A DNA stretch of 64,000 bases from Candidatus Devosia phytovorans (lineage in GTDB: Bacteria > Pseudomonadota > Alphaproteobacteria > Rhizobiales > Devosiaceae). Below, in pieces: positions 41,033 to 49,699 of this stretch. The stretch covers positions 2,795,001 through 2,859,000 of the forward strand of contig CP119312.1 of assembly GCA_029202405.1 (NCBI GenBank), written 5' to 3'. The translations under genes were made by a program, and so were the position numbers. Within the stretch, counting starts at the first letter, position 1; each line of letters starts with the position of its first letter. The notes under the pieces are model-generated. The model saw only the letters and a list, made by a program, of their open reading frames with translations. It ran no database searches and was not told the origin of the DNA.

Positions 41033-41371
41033 GATATCTGGTCCTTTTGGCTCGTGTTAGCGAGCGATTTTCCCGTCGGCGACATGCAGACAAGAGATAA
41101 CGTTCGCAAAACTGATCAGTGAGCCGAGAACCGGAAATTACCGGCAATGGGCAGCCGACTTGGGCTGTAAACGTCCATTATCCTACCCGCCCGGGCCAAT
41201 ATTTGCAAGGAAGCTTATCCCGCAAGGATTCGCCCGACGAGATGCGGCGGGCTGAAACCGCCCGCGCCCGATGCAGTTTGCACGCCATACCAATGGTATT
41301 TGACCGGCCTATCGGCGGGGAAGCGGCAGGGCCATTGTCGCGCGACGCGTCGCGGTCGACAGGAGGATCGG
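41033..41371. other. Gap between the cold-shock gene and the lysozyme-like gene
   Basis: No gene. It probably holds the cold-shock leader and promoter. A CCGG-AAATTA-CCGG inverted repeat lies at about 41130-41143, and AGGAGG at 41361-41366 is the binding site for the next gene. Confidence 0.5.
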
Positions 41372-42175
41372 GTGGCGATTGATAGCGATGACATCAAAGT
41401 CATTGCAGCCCTGGTTGGCCGCTTCGAAAATGGCAGCGAGCCCTATCTGGGTGCAACGGGCGACTTCGATGGGCAAGGCATTTCCTGTGGCGTGCTGCAG
41501 TGGAATATAGGACAGGGCTCCCTGCAGCCCATGATCGTCAAGGCCGGTGAAGCTGTCGTGCATGCGACGATGCCGGCTTTTGGCCAGGCCATGTGGGAGG
41601 CCTGCACCTCGCCCATCCCACGCGGCCTTGCCATCGTGCGTGGCTGGCAAAGCAACAAGAAGCTTCTTGCCGGACCGCGAGCCGAGTTGAAGGCGCTGAT
41701 GGGGTCACCGACCCTGCGTCAACTGCAGGACGACCGCATCGCCAGCGTCGCCGAAAAGGCAGACGTTCATGCCCGCGCCTGGGCGGATGCCCGGGGCACT
41801 GCCGGCCGGAGCAAGCAGGAGCTGGCGTTCTTTTTCGATCTCGTTACGCAGAACGGGAGTATGAAGGGCCTGTCATTTTCTGATGTGGCGGCGTTCAAGG
41901 CAGCTGTGGGGAATGCAAAGGCCGACGATCTCATCTGCGATTGGCTTGCCGGCACCGGCAGTCAGATGTGGGGGCACCAAGATGCGCACAAGAACGCCCA
42001 GCTCTGGCGCGATGCAGTCGGCGGCGCCGAACTGGACCTTCTGGTTTTTGCCTATCTGCGATCCCAGAAGTCCGTGCTCAAGGCGCGGGCCGATGTGCTG
42101 AATCGAAACGGCACGATCGCGACGCGGCGCGGTCATGTCCACGCGGGCTTTTATGACCTGACCGAGCTGTTCTAG
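41372..42175 (+). CDS. Lysozyme-like (GH46-type fold) hypothetical hydrolase
   Basis: A 267-residue protein. The N-terminal IKVIAALVGRFENGSEPYLG, then TGDFDGQGISCGVLQWNIGQ resembles the Glu- and Asp-containing core of chitosanase/lysozyme-superfamily enzymes, also seen at the end of peptidoglycan-binding proteins (GDFDGQG, LQWN). There is no signal peptide. The GTG start has AGGAGG 5-6 bases upstream; the in-frame ATG at 41300 has none. Substrate (cell wall or other glycan) is unknown. Confidence 0.62.
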   Translation: MAIDSDDIKVIAALVGRFENGSEPYLGATGDFDGQGISCGVLQWNIGQGSLQPMIVKAGEAVVHATMPAFGQAMWEACTSPIPRGLAIVRGWQSNKKLLAGPRAELKALMGSPTLRQLQDDRIASVAEKADVHARAWADARGTAGRSKQELAFFFDLVTQNGSMKGLSFSDVAAFKAAVGNAKADDLICDWLAGTGSQMWGHQDAHKNAQLWRDAVGGAELDLLVFAYLRSQKSVLKARADVLNRNGTIATRRGHVHAGFYDLTELF

Positions 42176-42765
42176 GCCCCCGGCCCTTCGTCCGGGCTGC
42201 GGTTGAAAGGCAGAATGTCGCCGATGGCGAGGTAGCGGCCGCCCGAGACGTGGTGGAGCGTGCGCCAGGCGGGGTCGGCGGTTTCGAAATGCCAGCGGCC
42301 ATTGCTGAAGACGCGGTCGTCGGCCCAGGCGGCTTCGACTTGGCCGATGAAGAGGTCATAGGTGGACTGGTTATGCGGTTCGGGGATGAGCCGGCAGACC
42401 ATCCAGGCGGCGCAGCCTTGCACGAGGGGCAGGTCATGGCCAGGCATCTCAAACAGTTTGACGCCGGAGCGGGCGAGCTTGTCGGGCATGTCGTGCAGGC
42501 TGGTGGTGCCGAGCGCATCGACCACGCTCAACTGTCCGGCGACCGGGATCTGCATGACGAAATGCGTGCTGGCTTCCACCAGTTCACGCGTCCGCGCACC
42601 GCTATCGAGCACGACCATCACCTTGGCCGGATCCATGTCGAGCACCGAGGCCCAGGCGGCCGGCATGACATTGTCCACGCCACCCTGGCGGGCCGAGATC
42701 AGGATAGTGGGGCCATGGTTGAGCAGGCGATGCGCCCGGGCGAGATCGACGGGGAGGATGGTCAT
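42172..42765 (-). CDS. Flavin reductase-like domain protein
   Basis: A 197-residue protein of the split-barrel FMN-binding fold. Typical pieces are GPTILISARQGGVDNVMPAA, KVMVVLDSGARTRELVEA and HFVMQIPVAGQ. Members bind FMN and reduce it with NAD(P)H or transfer electrons to a partner oxygenase. It converges on the lysozyme-like gene, overlapping by four bases at their ends. No partner monooxygenase is nearby. Confidence 0.87.
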   Translation of the reverse strand: MTILPVDLARAHRLLNHGPTILISARQGGVDNVMPAAWASVLDMDPAKVMVVLDSGARTRELVEASTHFVMQIPVAGQLSVVDALGTTSLHDMPDKLARSGVKLFEMPGHDLPLVQGCAAWMVCRLIPEPHNQSTYDLFIGQVEAAWADDRVFSNGRWHFETADPAWRTLHHVSGGRYLAIGDILPFNRSPDEGPGA

Positions 42766-42833
42766 GAAGGGTCCGGCTGATTTGGCGGCCGCCCATCATG
42801 ACCCGATTTGTCCGGCGATTTCAAATCCTTCGG

Positions 42834-43454
42834 CTAACCCACCAGCACGATGCGCATCAGGTCGGCGGTGTTGCGGGCGCCCAGCTTTTCCATGACGCGG
42901 GCGCGGTGCACTTCGATGGTGCGGGGGGAAATGCCCAGTTCGCGGCCCGCCTCCTTGTTGGACTGGCCGCTGGTGATCAGATGCAGCACCTGCCGTTCGC
43001 GCGGAGTGAGCTGGGCAAGACCGCGGATGTCGCTGTTGCGGTGCCCGTTACGCAGGCCCAGCCGCAGGTTGTCGCGCAGCACCATCAGCAGGTGATCGCT
43101 GTCGATGGGCTTGGAGATGACGTCGGTGGCACCCAGTTTCATCGCCGCCACGGCACCGGTCAGGTCGGGCACATCGACCATCATGACGACCGGCACCTCG
43201 CCGCGTATCGCCCGGATCCGGCGCAGCAGGTTGATGCCGTGGTCCTCGCCGAGATGCATGTTGATGACAAAGGCATCGGGTCGGCGGCGTTCGAGGGCGA
43301 TCGAAAACTGCTCGGCCGTCGTCGAGAAAGACGTCTGAAAGCCTTCGAGGCGGAAGAGGACGCTCAGCGCCTCGCAGGTGGCAATATCACCATCGACAAT
43401 GTGGATCAGGCGATCCCGGCTGGAAAAGGAACTATAGTATATCTCGTCGCTCAT
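42834..43454 (-). CDS. FixJ-like response regulator with altered receiver
   Basis: A 206-residue protein of the NarL/FixJ type. The receiver (residues 15-130) starts LIHIVDGD and keeps the Lys (ISKPID, about 115), but the phospho-acceptor position reads Asn65 (FVINMHLGED) where Asp is expected. The C-terminal LuxR HTH is intact (LTPRERQVLHLITSGQSNKE, ISPRTIEVHRARVMEKLGAR). It may act without phosphorylation. Start at 43454; the frame upstream looks non-coding. The region upstream holds GTAGTTT-type half sites. Confidence 0.9.
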   Translation of the reverse strand: MSDEIYYSSFSSRDRLIHIVDGDIATCEALSVLFRLEGFQTSFSTTAEQFSIALERRRPDAFVINMHLGEDHGINLLRRIRAIRGEVPVVMMVDVPDLTGAVAAMKLGATDVISKPIDSDHLLMVLRDNLRLGLRNGHRNSDIRGLAQLTPRERQVLHLITSGQSNKEAGRELGISPRTIEVHRARVMEKLGARNTADLMRIVLVG

Positions 43455-43563
43455 TTGCCGCTCCCCGTGGCAGAATATTGCTTGATGACAAACCTTTCGC
43501 TGAATGTACTCACCACATCGCCCCGCGCGCGTGCAGAGCCATGGCCCAGGTGAAATAGCCACG

Positions 43564-43620
43564 GTAGTTTGCGATAAGTGTTATCGCCGTCCGATAGGGA
43601 AACTACTTAAGATGAACTAC
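43564..43620. promoter_or_regulatory. Candidate operator cluster upstream of the FixJ-like gene
   Basis: GTAGTTTGCGATAA (43564-43577) and the reverse complement GTAGTTTCCCTATCG (43592-43606) form an inverted pair; a third AACTAC is at 43615-43620. The palindrome GCGATAA-GTG-TTATCGC (43571-43587) overlaps. Sites with GTAGTTT-C-C are remembered near FixJ-type regulators. Autoregulation is inferred. Confidence 0.45.
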
Positions 43621-43653
43621 CTAGATAATAGGCTTAAATGCCCATTATCTAGG
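43620..43653. repeat. AT-rich 14-bp inverted repeat downstream of mscL
   Basis: CCTAGATAATAGGC is inverted at 43640-43653 with one mismatch and a 6-base loop. It sits between the mscL stop and the regulator promoter. It has no T-run but could end mscL transcripts or bind a protein. Confidence 0.6.
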
Positions 43654-43678
43654 TGTCAATGCGCTTTGCTGGGAGAGA

Positions 43679-44116
43679 TCAGACGCGCGGCGTGGCGCGC
43701 AGGGCGTCGCGGATTTCGGTCAGCAGGACTTCTTCCTTGGTCGGGGCCGGCGTGGTTTCCACCGGCTCCTTGGCGGCTTCGCGCTTGAGCGAATTGATGC
43801 CCTTGACCACCATGAAAAGCACGAAGGCGATGATGGTGAACTTGACCACGGCGTTGATGAACAGGCCGATATTGAGCGTGGCGACGCCGGCAGCCTTGGC
43901 GGCCGCAACGGATGGCACGGCAACCTGGTCGGGGTTGGAAAGCACGACGAACAGGTTCGAGAAGTCGATGCCGCCAATGATCAGGCCGATGATCGGCATG
44001 AAGATGTCATCGACGATGGACGAGACGATGGCGCCGAATGCGGCGCCGATGATGACGCCGATCGCCAGGTCGATCATATTGCCCTTGATGGCAAAGTCCC
44101 GGAATTCCTTGAACAT
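43679..44116 (-). CDS. mscL: Large-conductance mechanosensitive channel
   Basis: A 145-residue MscL that opens under membrane tension to release solutes in osmotic downshock. N-terminal amphipathic helix and TM1 are MFKEFRDFAIKGNMIDLAIG, VIIGAAFGAIVSSIVDDIFM; TM2 is LFINAVVKFTIIAFVLFMVV. The C-terminal helix (EEVLLTEIRDALRA) forms the cytoplasmic bundle. Length is normal. It is divergent from the hybrid kinase gene. Confidence 0.96.
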   Translation of the reverse strand: MFKEFRDFAIKGNMIDLAIGVIIGAAFGAIVSSIVDDIFMPIIGLIIGGIDFSNLFVVLSNPDQVAVPSVAAAKAAGVATLNIGLFINAVVKFTIIAFVLFMVVKGINSLKREAAKEPVETTPAPTKEEVLLTEIRDALRATPRV

Positions 44117-44261
44117 GATGTAAGCCTCTTGATGGACCCGCGCGACCCGCGGGTGGTTAAGAAAGCCTTACCTGTGAGCCTTTTGCAATGGGCCTAGAGT
44201 AGGTCTTGCGTGGCTTTGCCACCGGGCGGATAATTTGCCGAGACCGAAATCAGGACTGTTC

Positions 44262-45878
44262 ATGCCCGCGCCGACCCGTGATGCCGCCATAATGCTGGGG
44301 CATGCCATAGACCATGTGCCGCAGGGCATTGCCGTGTTCGACGCCAGCCTGCGCCTCGTCACCTCGAACAGCCGTTACAATCTGATGCTGGCCCTGCCCG
44401 AGGCGATGATCAAGCCGGGCACGCAGCTGTTCGACATTGCGCTGCATCTGGGCGACCGCGGCGATCTGGGCACCGGCGATGCGGCGCGACTGGCGATCGA
44501 GCGGATAAACCTGCTCACCGCCTCGCCCACGACGGTGACGCAGCGCCTGGGCAATGGCGGGCAGATGCTGGAATTTCACTCCTCGCGCCTGCCCGATGGC
44601 GGGCTGGTCATCACCTTTTTCGACGTCACGGCACGGGTGCGGGCGGAAATGGCGCTGGCGCAGGTCAACCAGTCGCTGGAACAGCGCGTCGAGGAGCGCA
44701 CCGCGGCGCTCAAGCGCGTCAATATCGAACTCGAAAGCGCCCGCGCCAAGGCCGATGCCGCCAATCACGACAAGACGCGCTTTCTCGCCGCTGCCAGCCA
44801 TGACCTGCTGCAGCCGCTCAATGCCGCCCGGCTCTACACCTCGACGCTGATCGAGCGCGCCAAGTCGACGGGGCTGGGCGACCTGGCCAATTCCATCGAG
44901 GCGTCACTGACGGCGGTGGAAGACATCATGGGCGCATTGCTCGATATTTCGCGCATCGACAGCGGCGCGCTCAAGCCCATTCCGGCGCCAGTTGCGGCAC
45001 GCGACCTGCTCAAGAAGATCGAGGTGGAATTCGGGCCTATGGCGCGCGAGCGCAATATCACGCTCCACACCGTGGCCACCGACGCGACGGTGATGATCGA
45101 CCGCTCCCTGGTCAGCCGCATCGTGCAGAACCTGGTCAGCAATGCCATCAAATATACCCCACCCGGCGGCAAGGTGCTTGTGGGGCTTCGCCGGCGGGGC
45201 AACAGGTTGCGGCTCGACGTGATCGACACCGGTATCGGTTTCAACAAGGACCAACATCGCCTGCTGTTCGTAGAATTCTCGCGGCTCGAGCGTGGCGCGC
45301 GCATGGCGCAGGGGCTTGGCCTGGGCCTTTCCATCGTGCAGCGGCTGGTCAATGGGCTGGGGCTGACGCTCGAACTCGACAGCCACGAAGGCCGCGGCTC
45401 GCGCTTTTCGCTGTTCCTGCCGGCAACGCGCGGCATTCGCGCCGCGCCCGAGGCCAGCGCCTCGCCGGCCGAAGCCAATTTCGGCATGCAGGGGCTGAAG
45501 GTGCTCTGCGTCGACAATGAAGCGGCGATCATCGAAGCCATGGAGGGTCTGCTGCGCCATTGGGGCTGCGACGTGCGTTCTGCGCTGTCGCTGAAACAGA
45601 TCGACCGCGAGCGCCTGCTCGAAGGCTGGTATCCCGATCTCGTGCTGATGGATTATCACCTCGACCAGACCTCGGGCCTCGATGCCATCGAATGGCTGCG
45701 CCACAATATCGGCGGGCACCTGCCAGCAGCGCTGGTGACGGCGGACCGCAGCCCGGCGGTTCGGACGCTTGCGGAAGAACGCGGCATCGCCGTGGTGACG
45801 AAACCGGTCAAACCCGCAGCGCTGCGGGCCGCGATCAGCGGGCTGGCCAACCAGAGCCGGGCGCCGGTGAAGAGGTAG
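44262..45878 (+). CDS. Hybrid sensor histidine kinase/response regulator
   Basis: A 538-residue cytoplasmic hybrid kinase without membrane helices. An N-terminal PAS-like domain (residues 10-120, IDHVPQGIAVFDASLRLVTS) is followed by a coiled coil (130-165). The HisKA box is ASHDLLQPLNAARLYTST (His about 179), with HATPase about 285-395 (NAIKYTPPGGK, GLGLGLSIVQ). A C-terminal receiver (415-535) keeps its phospho-Asp in VLMDYHLD (about 464). It is of the NahK/ErcS family, usually feeding LuxR-type regulators. The start is at 44262; a TTG nine codons upstream is an alternative. Confidence 0.93.
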   Translation: MPAPTRDAAIMLGHAIDHVPQGIAVFDASLRLVTSNSRYNLMLALPEAMIKPGTQLFDIALHLGDRGDLGTGDAARLAIERINLLTASPTTVTQRLGNGGQMLEFHSSRLPDGGLVITFFDVTARVRAEMALAQVNQSLEQRVEERTAALKRVNIELESARAKADAANHDKTRFLAAASHDLLQPLNAARLYTSTLIERAKSTGLGDLANSIEASLTAVEDIMGALLDISRIDSGALKPIPAPVAARDLLKKIEVEFGPMARERNITLHTVATDATVMIDRSLVSRIVQNLVSNAIKYTPPGGKVLVGLRRRGNRLRLDVIDTGIGFNKDQHRLLFVEFSRLERGARMAQGLGLGLSIVQRLVNGLGLTLELDSHEGRGSRFSLFLPATRGIRAAPEASASPAEANFGMQGLKVLCVDNEAAIIEAMEGLLRHWGCDVRSALSLKQIDRERLLEGWYPDLVLMDYHLDQTSGLDAIEWLRHNIGGHLPAALVTADRSPAVRTLAEERGIAVVTKPVKPAALRAAISGLANQSRAPVKR

Positions 45879-45887
45879 AAGCAAGAA

Positions 45888-46006
45888 TACCCCCACCTAA
45901 CCTCCCCCTGAAAAGGGGGAGGGACTGATCGAGTTCTTGGCACCATATCGCCCCACGCACCGCGCGGTTCCTCCCCCTTTTCAGGGGGAGGCTAGGAGGG
46001 GGTACC
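45888..46006. repeat. Paired palindromic repeat element, copy 1
   Basis: Left half: ATACCCCCACCTAAC then CTCCCCCTGAAAAGGGGGAG (a hairpin). Right half: the inverted counterpart with CTCCCCCTTTTCAGGGGGAG then GCTAGGAGGGGGTACC. The spacer includes GGCACCAT, also in copy 2. It lies between the hybrid kinase and the P-loop kinase genes, both ending there. Confidence 0.82.
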
Positions 46007-46025
46007 CAACAAAAACTCTTCGGCA

Positions 46026-46697
46026 CTACCTCTCCACATCCATATCGATCACCAAATCCGCCCGATCCTGCGACTGGCAGACCAGGTCATAATTCGGCAG
46101 GTCGTTGCGTTCGATATGCGCCCGGTTGCGCTCTTCGGTGAACAGCCCCTCTTCGCCATGGCGCTTCAGCAGGCGCGCTTTCACCAGGTCCCGCTCCACA
46201 TTGATGAACACGGCATAGTCGAGCAGCGGCTTGACGCCAGCCCAGGGGCCTTCGGTCAGCAACAGGTAATTGCCCTCGACGATGAGGATTTTTGCCTCGG
46301 GCTGGACGGTGAAGGCGTCGTCCACCGTGTCCTCGATCCTGCGCGAATAGCCGGGGCCGGAGACGGGGCCGGTGGAGTGCTTGAGGTGATGGAGGAAACT
46401 GACGAAGTCAGCGCCTTCGAAAGTGTGCGGCGCGCCCTTGTAGTCGACCTGGCCCATGGCTTCGAGCTTGGCGTGCTTCATGTGGAAGCCGTCCATGGGG
46501 ACCAATGCGGCGATGCCGGGATGGGTGGTGTCGAGCGTGGTCACCAATTCGGCGGCGAGGGTCGACTTGCCCGTGCCGGGACCACCGGCAAGGCCGACGG
46601 CAATGCGCTGGCCGTGGGCCTTGCTGGCCATGTCGAGAATATGCGGCACGATGCGCGACAGTGCCTGGGCCGGCGTCAGGCGCAGATGCGCGCTCAA
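46026..46697 (-). CDS. P-loop kinase of the uridine/phosphoribulo-kinase family
   Basis: A 223-residue cytoplasmic kinase. Walker A is GLAGGPGTGKST (about residues 35-46), followed by LVPMDGFHMKHAKLE (Walker-B-like DGFH, substrate site), and ILIVEGNYLLL. The set is characteristic of FrcK/YggC-like nucleoside or sugar kinases. Substrate (fructose, nucleoside or pantothenate) cannot be fixed. It overlaps the DUF6460-like gene by four bases. Confidence 0.88.
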   Translation of the reverse strand: MSAHLRLTPAQALSRIVPHILDMASKAHGQRIAVGLAGGPGTGKSTLAAELVTTLDTTHPGIAALVPMDGFHMKHAKLEAMGQVDYKGAPHTFEGADFVSFLHHLKHSTGPVSGPGYSRRIEDTVDDAFTVQPEAKILIVEGNYLLLTEGPWAGVKPLLDYAVFINVERDLVKARLLKRHGEEGLFTEERNRAHIERNDLPNYDLVCQSQDRADLVIDMDVER

Positions 46698-46984
46698 CGG
46701 CGTTTGCTCAGGCGCAGGATCAACCAGATCGGCACGACGATGGCGGCGCCGGTGGCGATATAGATGCCGATGTCGCGGAAGGCGCCGAGGCCATCGCGGA
46801 AGGAATGGCAGATCATCTCGACCGCGCCATGCACCAGATCGAGCGCATCGAAGCCGAACATGCGCATGACAATGCCGACCAGCAGCGAGATCACTGCCAG
46901 CTTGAGGATGACGCTGAGCGGATGGCCGCCAAAGAAACGCTCCAGCGGGGAACGACGCGGCTCGCTGCGGGGTTGGTCGGTCAT
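46694..46984 (-). CDS. DUF6460-like small membrane protein
   Basis: A 96-residue protein with a hydrophilic start (MTDQPRSEPRRSPLERFFGG) and two hydrophobic segments, near residues 25-43 (LSVILKLAVISLLVGIVMRM) and 67-90 (DIGIYIATGAAIVVPIWLIL). Layout fits the DUF6460 group. The ATG at 46984 with GGAG upstream is preferred over the longer frame. It overlaps the P-loop kinase by four bases. Function unknown. Confidence 0.72.
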   Translation of the reverse strand: MTDQPRSEPRRSPLERFFGGHPLSVILKLAVISLLVGIVMRMFGFDALDLVHGAVEMICHSFRDGLGAFRDIGIYIATGAAIVVPIWLILRLSKRR

Positions 46985-47074
46985 CGGCTTGGCTCCGGCC
47001 TGTTGTGGTTGCACCTGATCATATAGGGTCCAATGTGGTTTGATGAAGGTGTGACGTATGCTTTTGAGACGAGA

Positions 47075-47197
47075 GGATACCCCCACCCAGCCTCCCCCTG
47101 ATAGGGGGAGGGGTCGCACCGGGGATTGGGCACCATCTTGTCACCACCACCAGCCCAGTCCCTCCCCCTATCAGGGGGAGGTTAGGTGGGGGTATCC
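47075..47197. repeat. Paired palindromic repeat element, copy 2
   Basis: Left half: GGATACCCCCACCCAGC then CTCCCCCTGATAGGGGGAGG. Right half: CTCCCCCTATCAGGGGGAGG then TTAGGTGGGGGTATCC. The two halves are near-perfect inverted copies around a spacer containing GGCACCAT. The end touches the helicase start. Confidence 0.85.
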
Positions 47198-49699
47198 GTG
47201 AAAGACTCCCCCCTTCCCCCCATCATCAGCAATTGGTTCGCCCGAAAGGGCTGGTCGGTGCGGCAGCATCAACTGGATGTCCTCGCGAGCTGGCAGGCGG
47301 GCTCGTCGTCTCTGCTGATTGCGCCAACGGGCGCCGGCAAGACGCTGGCCGGCTTTTTGCCGACGCTGGTCGATCTGGCGGATGGCAGTTTCGAAGGGCT
47401 GCACACGCTCTATATTTCCCCGCTCAAGGCGCTGGCCGTGGACGTGCAGCGTAATCTTAATGCGCCGATTTTGGAGATGGGTCTCAAGATCAATGCCGAG
47501 ACGCGGACCGGCGATACGCCGGCTTCGAAGCGCGCGCGGCAGCGCAGCAAGCCGCCGCATGTGCTGCTGACGACGCCCGAGCAGCTGGCGCTGCTGATCA
47601 GCCACCCGCACGCCGAGCTGATGTTCGGCTCGCTCAAGCGCATCGTGCTCGATGAATTGCATGCGCTGGTCACTTCCAAGCGCGGCGAGCTGCTGTCGCT
47701 GGCGCTGGCGCGTCTTGCCAAACTGGCGCCGAACCTGCAGATCACCGCGCTCAGCGCCACGGTGGCGCGGCCGGACCTGCTGCGCGACTGGATCGCCCAG
47801 CCGCTGCCGCAGCGCGAGACGCATCTTCTCACAACGACCGGTGGCGCGCCGCCGGAGCTCGACATTCTCGAAACCGAAGAGCGCCTGCCCTGGGCCGGGC
47901 ATTCGGCCAATTACGCGCATCGCGATCTCTATGAGACGATCAAGCGGCACAAGACCACGCTGCTCTTCGTCAATACCCGCTCGCAGGCCGAACTGCTGTT
48001 TCAAGGCCTCTGGTCCGTCAATGACGACCTGCTGCCGATCGCGCTGCATCATGGCTCGCTCTCAGTCGAGCAGCGGCGCAAGGTCGAGACGGCCATGGTT
48101 TCGGGGCAGCTCAAGGCGGTTGTCTGTACCTCCACACTCGACCTCGGCATTGACTGGGGCGATGTCGATCTGGTGGTGCAGGTGGGCGCGCCCAAGGGGT
48201 CGTCGCGCATGCTGCAGCGCATCGGCCGCGCCAACCACCGGCTGGACGAGCCGAGCAAGGCGTTGCTGGTGCCGTCCAATCGCTTTGAGGTGCTCGAATG
48301 CGAGGCGGCGCTGGAAGCGGTTTCCGAGGGACAGCAGGATAGCGAGGATCCCGTCCTCGGTGGCTATGACGTGCTGGCCCAGCATGTTCTCGGCATGGCC
48401 TGTGCCGAGGCCTTCGATGCGATCGAACTCCATGATGAGGTGCGCCGCGCCTGGCCCTATCGCAACCTGCCCTGGGAACAGTTCGAGCGGGTGGTCGATT
48501 TCGTTGCCACCGGCGGCTACGCCCTGCGCGCCTATGAGCGCTACGCACGGCTCAAACTTACCGAAGACGGCAAATGGCGCGTCGCCAATGCGCAGGTGGT
48601 GCAGCAATATCGGCTCAATATCGGCACGATCATCGAGGAACCGATGGTCAAGGTCCGGTTGATCCGCACGCGCGGGTTGAAGAAGGGCAAGGAAAGCCCG
48701 ATCGGCGCCGGCGGGCGGGTGCTGGGCGAGATGGAGGAGTATTTCTTCGGCACGCTGCTGCCGGGCGACACTTTCATGTTCGGCGGCGAAATCGTTGCCT
48801 TCGAAGGCATGCGCGACAACGAGGCTTTCGTCAGTCGTGCCCAGTCGGAGCGGCCGAAGATCCCGAGCTATATGGGCGGGAAATTTCCACTGTCGACCTA
48901 CCTTGCCGAGCGGGTACGGCGGATCATGGACAGTCCCGAGGAATGGAACAAGCTGCCCGAGCAGGTCGAGATGTGGCTGCGGCTGCAACGCGACATTTCC
49001 GTGCTGCCGCGGCGCGATAGCCTCCTGGTCGAAACCTTTCCGCGCGGCACGCAGAATTATCTCGTCTGCTATCCCTTTGAAGGCCGGCTGGCGCATCAGA
49101 CGCTGGGCATGCTGCTCACACGGCGACTCGAACGTTCCCGGGCGCGGCCATTGGGCTTTGTTGCCTCCGAATATGCGCTGGCCATCTGGGGGCTGGGCGA
49201 TCTCTCCGGCCTGATCCGCACCGGGCGGCTGTCACTGGATGAACTCTTTTCAGAGGACATGCTGGGCGACGACCTTGAAGCCTGGCTCGATGAATCGGCG
49301 CTGATGAAACGGACCTTCCGCAATTGCGCTGTGATCTCCGGCCTGATCGAGCGGCGGCACCCCGGCAAGGAGAAGACCGGGCGGCAGATCACCATGTCTT
49401 CGGACCTGATCTATGACGTGCTCTATCAGCACGAGCCCGACCATATCCTCATCCAGGCGACCCGGCGCGACGCCGCCCGGGGTCTGCTCGATATCGAACG
49501 GCTGGGCGATATGCTGCGGCGCATCCGAAGTCATATCGAGCACAAGCCGCTCGAGCGCGTTTCTCCCCTCGCCGTGCCGATCCTGCTCGATATCGGCAAG
49601 GAGCCGATTTTCGGGGAAGGCCGCGAATCAGCTATGGCGGATGCTGCCGATGAATTGATGCGGGAAGCGCTAGGCACCGTTGAGTCAGACACTATCTAG
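47198..49699 (+). CDS. Lhr-like ligase-associated DExH helicase
   Basis: An 833-residue SF2 DNA helicase of the ligase-associated DNA-damage group. Walker A is LIAPTGAGKTLAGFLP, the DExH box is IVLDELHAL, motif III is LSATVARP and motif VI is QRIGRANHRLDE; the C-terminal Lhr-core and winged-helix parts follow. It repairs or remodels damaged DNA. The start is a GTG at 47198, right after the palindromic element; a GTG at 47186 is also possible. It overlaps pdeM by 20 bp. Confidence 0.92.
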   Translation: MKDSPLPPIISNWFARKGWSVRQHQLDVLASWQAGSSSLLIAPTGAGKTLAGFLPTLVDLADGSFEGLHTLYISPLKALAVDVQRNLNAPILEMGLKINAETRTGDTPASKRARQRSKPPHVLLTTPEQLALLISHPHAELMFGSLKRIVLDELHALVTSKRGELLSLALARLAKLAPNLQITALSATVARPDLLRDWIAQPLPQRETHLLTTTGGAPPELDILETEERLPWAGHSANYAHRDLYETIKRHKTTLLFVNTRSQAELLFQGLWSVNDDLLPIALHHGSLSVEQRRKVETAMVSGQLKAVVCTSTLDLGIDWGDVDLVVQVGAPKGSSRMLQRIGRANHRLDEPSKALLVPSNRFEVLECEAALEAVSEGQQDSEDPVLGGYDVLAQHVLGMACAEAFDAIELHDEVRRAWPYRNLPWEQFERVVDFVATGGYALRAYERYARLKLTEDGKWRVANAQVVQQYRLNIGTIIEEPMVKVRLIRTRGLKKGKESPIGAGGRVLGEMEEYFFGTLLPGDTFMFGGEIVAFEGMRDNEAFVSRAQSERPKIPSYMGGKFPLSTYLAERVRRIMDSPEEWNKLPEQVEMWLRLQRDISVLPRRDSLLVETFPRGTQNYLVCYPFEGRLAHQTLGMLLTRRLERSRARPLGFVASEYALAIWGLGDLSGLIRTGRLSLDELFSEDMLGDDLEAWLDESALMKRTFRNCAVISGLIERRHPGKEKTGRQITMSSDLIYDVLYQHEPDHILIQATRRDAARGLLDIERLGDMLRRIRSHIEHKPLERVSPLAVPILLDIGKEPIFGEGRESAMADAADELMREALGTVESDTI

